Assembly (NCBI RefSeq): GCF_002979775.1
Contig: NZ_PCPR01000029.1
Span: 1 to 58,746 of the forward strand
Origin: Arthrobacter sp. MYb23
GTDB lineage: Bacteria; Actinomycetota; Actinomycetes; Actinomycetales; Micrococcaceae
Reading direction: 5' to 3'
Length of the DNA: 58,746 bases
The notes beneath the pieces are model-generated. The model was given only the letters and a program-made list of their open reading frames with translations. It ran no database searches and was not told the origin of the DNA. Positions 53,925-58,746 of this stretch are shown here, one piece after another. Position numbers and translations under genes: made by a program. How positions within the stretch are numbered: the stretch's first letter is position 1; every line of letters begins with the position of its first letter.

Positions 53925-54535
53925 TGAGATGGTTCCTGTCCGTGGATTAACCACTGGGCCGTGCGGATGATGGCTTCGTCTCCGGGCTCTGTTCGCAGGC
54001 CGGCGATATCCGAGCGTGTCACAGCAGCGCCCTCGAAGAGGCTCACGATCGCAGCCGCGATGCCAGCTGCGGCCGAGTCATGGAGGTCGCTCCTCCCCCG
54101 CCGAACCACACCCTGCACATGGGCTGCGTACTGTGCATAGAAGGATCGCAGGGCAGAGGCCGCCTGCTCGTCCGAGGACGCCAGGGCCCAGATCTCAAGG
54201 TGCATTTTCACGTCCTCGAGGTCCGAGTGCTCCTGGAGCAGTGCGGTGAGAAGTCGGCGGGAATCGTCCCGGGTCAGGCTGCCCGCCGCCTCGGGTTCGA
54301 GATCGAGTCCTGCAACTTCCGTTAGCCGTTGCAGTGAGCGGTCCAGCGTCCTTTCGAGGACAGCGCGGATGAGGTCGGCGCGGGTTGGAAAGTAGTGCTG
54401 CAGGTGGCCGATTCGTACGCCGGCGGCCGCGGCAAAATCCCGCATCGCGGCGTTTGCGTTGCCCTTGGTGACCAGTACTGCTTCAGCAGCGTCAAGGAGC
54501 GCCGCCTTCCTCAGGGCGCCCTTGCTTTCGGTCAT
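53921..54535 (-). CDS. TetR family transcriptional regulator
   Basis: A 204-aa regulator with an N-terminal HTH ('AAMRDFAAAAGVRIGHLQHYFPTRADLIRAVLE', ~29-62) and a helical effector domain. It overlaps the dehydrogenase-like gene upstream and the fucosidase gene downstream by 4 nt each, so it is made from the middle of an operon. The perfect palindrome at 55605-55620, before the first gene, is the likely operator. Ligand unknown. Confidence 0.9.
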   Translation of the reverse strand: MTESKGALRKAALLDAAEAVLVTKGNANAAMRDFAAAAGVRIGHLQHYFPTRADLIRAVLERTLDRSLQRLTEVAGLDLEPEAAGSLTRDDSRRLLTALLQEHSDLEDVKMHLEIWALASSDEQAASALRSFYAQYAAHVQGVVRRGRSDLHDSAAAGIAAAIVSLFEGAAVTRSDIAGLRTEPGDEAIIRTAQWLIHGQEPSQ

Positions 54536-55593
54536 GACCTCAATATTGTCACACCGTGTGATTCGAGTTTCGCGACTGCTGAGCCCAGCGCCGGGGTGGA
54601 TTCGGGAAAGGCGACGCCCGGCTCAGCTGCTGCTTCGAGGACGTTGTGCAGTCCCAGCAGGCCACCCAAGGCGGTGAGGTGCGCCTGTCCTTGCGGATCA
54701 GAAATGACAGCCGTTGTTGCCCCGAGCGGCCCCTTCACGTCAACGCGGACATGCGCGATTCCACCCGATCCGGGCGAGTACAAAAGTGACCGCCGCAGCG
54801 GCGCCCACCGTTCCCCGCTACCCCAGCGGAACAGGCCGGCCGTGCGCGCGGCGAGCAACGCCGTCGTGGAGGTATTGGAACTGAACCCGATCCGCGTGGC
54901 TACCGTGCCAGCTCCCAGAGTCAGCGGCAACGTGAACTGTTCGGGCGTATCGAGCCGGGCAACCTTGGTGCGGTGCCCGGCAATATCCACCATTCGCGTG
55001 TCAGTGAGGGGGCGGACGACGGCGGCCTTACCGCCTTTACGTACTTCGAAGTCCACTCCCAGCCTGTCAATGAAGTCGACGGAATCCACGCCGGCTTGAT
55101 CGCTGGTGTCATAGCGGATGGCGACGTCCACCTGTTCAGCGCCGCCCACTTCCTGGGCCAGGAAGGCCGCGACAATGTTGGTCACACCGCCCATCCATCC
55201 GGAACTCAGCAGCACGGGAGCTGTCGGCTTCAGGAGGGTGGCCAAGGTGATGGCCCTGGTGACGCGGCTGGTCCAACGGGTGACGTCAACGTACGGAATG
55301 CCGGAGCCGACGGCGGCGCGAAGCACCCTGTCGTGGGGGTCGTTGACGGTGCTGATGACTGCTCTGACCTTGGCGGCGAAGGGCTCAGTCTGGTTGAGGT
55401 CCCATTTCTGGACTGCCACACCTTGACCTGCCACCCTGCCGCCCATCAGGTGGCTGCCGCGCTCGGGGTTCCTGCCCGTCAGCAGCAGGGGCCATTCAGT
55501 GGCAGCCAGGTGTGTGAGGGCTGTGCCGACGGTGCCGTAGCCGCCGACGATGAGTACAGGACCGGCGGTATCGAGTTCGAGGAGATCGTTCAT
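54532..55593 (-). CDS. Saccharopine dehydrogenase-like NAD(P)-binding protein
   Basis: A 353-aa oxidoreductase-like protein with an N-terminal Rossmann motif ('VLIVGGYGTVGTALTHLAA') and the saccharopine-dehydrogenase-type stretch 'DRVLRAAVGSGIPYVDVTRWTSRV'. The family includes trans-acting enoyl reductases and enzymes of unknown substrate. It is the first gene of a coupled unit with TetR and the fucosidase; whether it acts on a TetR ligand is unknown. Confidence 0.82.
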   Translation of the reverse strand: MNDLLELDTAGPVLIVGGYGTVGTALTHLAATEWPLLLTGRNPERGSHLMGGRVAGQGVAVQKWDLNQTEPFAAKVRAVISTVNDPHDRVLRAAVGSGIPYVDVTRWTSRVTRAITLATLLKPTAPVLLSSGWMGGVTNIVAAFLAQEVGGAEQVDVAIRYDTSDQAGVDSVDFIDRLGVDFEVRKGGKAAVVRPLTDTRMVDIAGHRTKVARLDTPEQFTLPLTLGAGTVATRIGFSSNTSTTALLAARTAGLFRWGSGERWAPLRRSLLYSPGSGGIAHVRVDVKGPLGATTAVISDPQGQAHLTALGGLLGLHNVLEAAAEPGVAFPESTPALGSAVAKLESHGVTILRS

Positions 55594-55604
55594 ATGAAAG
55601 ATTC

Positions 55605-55620
55605 TAGGTCATATGACCTA
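55605..55620. promoter_or_regulatory. Perfect 16-bp palindrome, likely TetR operator
   Basis: TAGGTCATATGACCTA, 12 nt upstream of the dehydrogenase-like gene and inside the 35-bp gap after the NmrA-like gene. A nearby CATATGA at 55591 (overlapping the start codon) repeats the core. Its position and symmetry fit autoregulation by the operon's TetR protein. Confidence 0.7.
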
Positions 55621-55628
55621 AAAAGGAC

Positions 55629-56507
55629 TCATTGGAGCAACGGCCTCAGTTCGGCACAGGCCCACTCCGCCAAAGTGGTGGGCGTTGTGCTGTGGACTGA
55701 TCTCTGTTGCTCAGGCGTAAAACCGCCGAGGAACCCCGTGGACATGCCCACCAATGAGTCAACCTGCTCAGCACTCATCCCGAAGCCAGCCAAGGTGCCG
55801 CGCATGGCTTCTTCGGCAATCCGTTCCACGTCGAGGGGCTTCCCCACCACCTTGGAAATGATCCCGACCACCTGCAGCCACGAGAGATCAGCCGGTCCGT
55901 GAACGGCCTGAACGTGATGCCCCCGCCACTCCTCCGACAGCAAGCGTCCGGTTGCCACCTCGGCAATATCCCGGGGCGCGACCCAGGGCATGGACTGATT
56001 GACGGGAAGGAGAACCTGAATCACTCCTGCTCGAATCGCGTCCAGCTGGTACTCAAGATTGGTGAAGAAATAGCCACAGCGCAGATGGATCACACTGGCA
56101 TCCGTCGCGTTCAGGGCAACTTCGGTAGCGGCCAGCCCATCGATTTCGCCCACACCGTGCCGCTTCTCAGCCCCGACGCTGCTCTGGAAAACCACCCTGC
56201 TCACGCCGCCCTCATTGACTGCTCGCGCCACACTGGCGGCGGCCAATTTGTACTCAGCCAGAGGGTTACCGCCAGCCGGAGGCGGGTCAACCCAATAAAG
56301 GGCATCGACGCCGGATACGGCCCGGACCACGGCGTCGGAGTCGAGCAGGTCAACCTTTGCCACATCTACTTCGGAGCGGATATCCGGAGCCAGACGGTCA
56401 GGGTCGCGGAGCAGCACCAGCGGCTTCACTCCGGCCCGGATCAGCATCGGCACAAGATGACGGCCTACATGGCCGGTTGGTGCTGCCACTGCAATTCGCA
56501 TGTCCAC
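55629..56507 (-). CDS. NmrA-like NAD(P)-binding reductase
   Basis: A 292-aa atypical short-chain dehydrogenase of the NmrA/HSCARG type. The N-terminal motif is 'MDMRIAVAAPTGHVGRHLVPMLIRAGV', followed by 'VDALYWVDPPP' and 'VSRVVFQSSVGAEKRHGVG'; the C-terminus has 'MPWVAPRDIAEVA'. There is no classical Tyr-x-x-x-Lys, so it may be a redox sensor or a quinone/flavin-type reductase. It lies just upstream of the palindrome and the TetR operon on the same strand. Confidence 0.88.
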   Translation of the reverse strand: MDMRIAVAAPTGHVGRHLVPMLIRAGVKPLVLLRDPDRLAPDIRSEVDVAKVDLLDSDAVVRAVSGVDALYWVDPPPAGGNPLAEYKLAAASVARAVNEGGVSRVVFQSSVGAEKRHGVGEIDGLAATEVALNATDASVIHLRCGYFFTNLEYQLDAIRAGVIQVLLPVNQSMPWVAPRDIAEVATGRLLSEEWRGHHVQAVHGPADLSWLQVVGIISKVVGKPLDVERIAEEAMRGTLAGFGMSAEQVDSLVGMSTGFLGGFTPEQQRSVHSTTPTTLAEWACAELRPLLQ

Positions 56508-56675
56508 GCCTCTCTCAGTGTCCTCGTTTCCCAGCGTCCTTGTTTCCCACGGTAGCCAGCATTGCGGTCCATTTCTGTCCGTAAGGTGCGAGGGGCAGCC
56601 CTGTGGCCGAGTGAAACCGGGAGTAGGCTGCAGTTATCTGCCGGAGCAATACCCTAAGTACGCAAAGGAGAGATC

Positions 56676-56858
56676 GTGACACTGCCTCCAACCCGCGAGC
56701 CCGAGCCATTTCCTCCCGATCCCGGGCCTGTGCCACCACCCCCGGATCCCACCACGCCGTTTCCGCCGAGCCCCATTCCGGATCCGAATCCAAGCCCCGG
56801 CCCATCGCCGGCTCCTGATCCCGGGCCTGTTCCGCCGCACCCCGATCCGACTCACTAG
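56676..56858 (+). CDS. Small proline-rich protein (60 aa)
   Basis: Composed almost wholly of Pro, Asp, Ser and Gly ('PFPPDPGPVPPPPDP' type repeats). The GTG start has AAAGGAGAG about 4 nt upstream, unusually good for a random frame. No signal peptide. If made, it would be a disordered peptide. The minus-strand frame over the same DNA is Arg-rich and lacks support. Function unknown. Confidence 0.5.
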   Translation: MTLPPTREPEPFPPDPGPVPPPPDPTTPFPPSPIPDPNPSPGPSPAPDPGPVPPHPDPTH

Positions 56859-56958
56859 CTGGCCCGCTCCTCGGCGGACGTCGCCACGCGGAGGAAATAG
56901 TCAGTAGGCTTATGTTTGGTCTCATCGGTTGACCGATGCGAATGAACAGGAGCTCACC

Positions 56959-58095
56959 ATGACGGCATCCGAGGAAACAGCCCGCGTTTCCGAACGCAAG
57001 CCACCCAGGCCCGAACTGTGGAAGGACTCACTGGGCCGGACGGCTGTCAGGGCAAGCCAGATACTGCTCATCCTGACCTTGACGGTGGTGGCTGTTTTCG
57101 GGCTGCTTCAGATCCGGCTGCTTGTCATCCCTGTCCTCATCGCATTGATTCTGGCCGCGGCCATCGGCCCCTTTGTGAATATGCTCCGACGCCGCGGATG
57201 GCGCGGGGGTCTGGCCACCGGCGTCGCATTCCTGGGCTTGTTGATAGTGCTCGGCGGAGTGATCACAATCATCGTGTTGTCAGTGCGGAGCCAGTGGGAC
57301 GAGTTGATCAGTCAGGCCGCAGGTGGCCTGGACGAACTCGAGAACTTCCTGCTGACCGGACCCATCCCACTTGATCGGGAGCAACTGAACCAAGCGCGCG
57401 AAGCCGTGGTGGAGTTCGCACAGAGCAGCCAGGTACGTTCCGGAGCAGTGACCGGGTTGTCCGTGGTCACTGAATTCCTGGCCGGCGCCAGCCTGGTGGT
57501 CATCATCCTGTTCTTCTTCCTCAAGGACGGCGCCAAAATCTGGGAGTTTTTCCTGCGGCCCTTCAAAGGCGTGCGGGAAGCCAAGCTTCGCCGTGTTGGC
57601 AAGAGGACCATGGAGGTCCTTGGCGGCTACGTCCGGGGAACGGCGATTGTCGCATTGGTGGATACGGTGGCCATCGGCGCGGCCCTGCTCATCATGCAGG
57701 TTCCGTTGGCCATCCCTTTGGCCATCATCGTGTTCATTGGCGCTTTCATCCCCTTGGTGGGTGCCACCGTCGCCGGAATCCTGGCCGCCTTGGTGGCGCT
57801 CGTCGCCAACGGCCCCATCGTTGCGTTGATCGTGGTGATCGTAGTGATCGCCGTCAACCAACTCGAAGGTGATCTGCTTCAGCCAATCGTCATGGGCAAG
57901 TCCCTGGAGCTCCACGCGTTGGTCATCCTGATGGCCTTGACGGCAGGCACCATCCTCGCCGGAATCATCGGCGCCGTCCTGGCCGTACCCATCGCGGCCG
58001 TCACCTGGGCCATCGTGCAAGTGTGGACGGCCGAAGATCCGAATCTGGAGCCCATGAATCCGGATCTCCCGCCCGCCAACAGTCAGCCGACGTAG
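56959..58095 (+). CDS. AI-2E family transporter (PerM/TqsA-like)
   Basis: A 378-aa membrane protein with about eight hydrophobic segments: two N-terminal helices, a soluble central part ('LISQAAGGLDELENFLLTGPIPLDREQLNQ'), and 'VIVVIAVNQLEGDLLQPIVMGKSLELHALVIL', the family signature. The family was named for autoinducer-2 export but members also act as Na+/H+ antiporters; the substrate is open. The ATG at 56959 with CAGGAG upstream is chosen over an in-frame TTG at 56929. Confidence 0.9.
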   Translation: MTASEETARVSERKPPRPELWKDSLGRTAVRASQILLILTLTVVAVFGLLQIRLLVIPVLIALILAAAIGPFVNMLRRRGWRGGLATGVAFLGLLIVLGGVITIIVLSVRSQWDELISQAAGGLDELENFLLTGPIPLDREQLNQAREAVVEFAQSSQVRSGAVTGLSVVTEFLAGASLVVIILFFFLKDGAKIWEFFLRPFKGVREAKLRRVGKRTMEVLGGYVRGTAIVALVDTVAIGAALLIMQVPLAIPLAIIVFIGAFIPLVGATVAGILAALVALVANGPIVALIVVIVVIAVNQLEGDLLQPIVMGKSLELHALVILMALTAGTILAGIIGAVLAVPIAAVTWAIVQVWTAEDPNLEPMNPDLPPANSQPT

Positions 58096-58120
58096 TTGAT
58101 CCCTTAAGAACAGCGCTCCT

Positions 58121-58579
58121 CTAGCCCAGTGCCTTCTTAATGAGTCCTACGATCCGCTCTTCCACCTCTGGGGTGATTTCCTTGACGGCGAAGGACGTGG
58201 GCCACATTGCGCCATCGTCCAGCTTCGCGTTCTCTTCAAAGCCGAGCGTGGCGTAACGAGCCTTGAACTTATGGGAGCTCTGGAAGAAAACGATGTTCTT
58301 CCCGTCCCTGGCATAGGCCGGCATGCCGTACCAGGTTTTGGGACTGAGCTCCGGTGCGTGCTCCTTGACGATCGCGTGGAGTCGCTCGGCTATGAGCTTG
58401 TCCGGCTCGGGCATCTCAGCGATCTTCGCCATGACATCAGCCTCGCCGTCCGCTTTGGACGCCTTCTTGCGAGGGGCCTTCTTGAGTTCCTGCGCGCGCT
58501 CCTTCATGGCGGCGCGCTCTTCCTCCGTGAAGCCGTCGTAGGACTTTTCCTTCGTGCCCGGCTTGCCTGTATCCGTCAT
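58121..58579 (-). CDS. DUF1801/YdhG-like protein
   Basis: A 152-aa protein. The C-terminal ~100 residues fit the DUF1801 (YdhG, iron-chaperone-like fold) family: 'LIAERLHAIVKEHAPELSPKTWYGMPAYARDGKNIVFFQSSHKFKARYATLGFEENAKLDDGAMWPTSFAVKEI'. A Lys/Glu-rich N-terminal extension (~1-50) is likely disordered. Function not established. It lies tail to tail with the AI-2E gene, 25 bp apart. Confidence 0.88.
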   Translation of the reverse strand: MTDTGKPGTKEKSYDGFTEEERAAMKERAQELKKAPRKKASKADGEADVMAKIAEMPEPDKLIAERLHAIVKEHAPELSPKTWYGMPAYARDGKNIVFFQSSHKFKARYATLGFEENAKLDDGAMWPTSFAVKEITPEVEERIVGLIKKALG

Positions 58580-58678
58580 GGTGTTCGCTCCCCTTGGTCT
58601 GTGAACTGATACCCCTAACGGTAGGTGGCCCGCGGGTCTGCGGCTTCTCCGAAACTGCTCGAATTCGCGTGCGGGAGT

Positions 58679-58699
58679 CTTGAGGTTTTCCTGAGGAAG
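58679..58699. promoter_or_regulatory. 11-bp-spaced direct repeat near the window end
   Basis: CTTGAGG-TTTT-CCTGAGG-AAG, two heptamers at an 11-bp period, the spacing of OmpR/PhoB-type response-regulator sites. It probably belongs to a gene beyond the window. Confidence 0.35.
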
Positions 58700-58746
58700 T
58701 GTTGCGGGTATGCAGGATTTGTTCTTGATCCGGGCCCGGCACAGTA

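Overview
The window looks like a chromosomal segment of a high-GC Gram-positive actinobacterium of the Micrococcaceae, most like Arthrobacter/Paenarthrobacter. The supporting signs are GC-rich codon use, frequent GTG starts and 4-nt gene overlaps, a DUF4193 zinc-ribbon gene, the split PurS-PurQ-PurL enzyme, a Tat-exported sugar-binding lipoprotein and many soil-type catabolic genes. No rRNA, tRNA, insertion sequence, prophage or CRISPR array was found. The genus is inferred from gene content, not from a marker sequence.

Layout. (1) 1-4.7 kb: a TetR repressor divergent from an MFS exporter and a GH3 glycosidase, with a palindromic operator between them. (2) 4.7-9.3 kb: small conserved proteins, an OhrR-type MarR regulator with a double operator, and two proteins related to Streptomyces subtilisin inhibitor (SSI). 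(3) 9.4-15.5 kb: a large secreted subtilase and a secreted GH33 sialidase. (4) 15.6-18.5 kb: a 2-hydroxyacid dehydrogenase, a manganese catalase and small proteins. (5) 18.7-22.1 kb: purS-purQ-purL. (6) 22.2-31.0 kb, minus strand: a BcsB-like surface protein, a GT-C glycosyltransferase, a processive GT2 synthase carrying an N-terminal MshEN (c-di-GMP receptor type) domain, a membrane diguanylate cyclase, an unknown protein and a GGDEF-EAL protein. A near-identical 28-bp element precedes both halves of this cluster. (7) 31.2-37.6 kb: a GntR-controlled catabolic operon (MHS transporter, nitrilase-family amidase, DUF2848, HpaB-type monooxygenase, cupin, flavin reductase). (8) 37.7-41.5 kb: a quinol-monooxygenase-like protein and an NgcEFG-like sugar ABC importer. 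(9) 42.0-43.9 kb: YjbR, polysaccharide deacetylase lipoprotein and a CoA-binding protein. (10) 44.1-49.3 kb: acs, sfnG, metY and a second CoA-binding protein in one operon, apparently for organosulfur use. (11) 49.3-50.8 kb: an ECF sigma factor and probable anti-sigma partner. (12) 51.1-56.5 kb: a DUF222-HNH protein, then a GH29 fucosidase, TetR and saccharopine-dehydrogenase-like operon and an NmrA-like reductase. (13) 56.7-58.6 kb: a proline-rich peptide, an AI-2E family transporter and a DUF1801 protein.

The most interesting unit is region 6. It appears to be a self-contained c-di-GMP-controlled exopolysaccharide machine in a Gram-positive soil actinobacterium: cyclase, phosphodiesterase, MshEN-tagged synthase and BcsB-like partner share one strand and a common promoter element. 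A second notable case is two SSI-like proteins beside a secreted subtilase, one a lipoprotein with a Met at the expected P1 position and one leaderless with half the disulfides lost.
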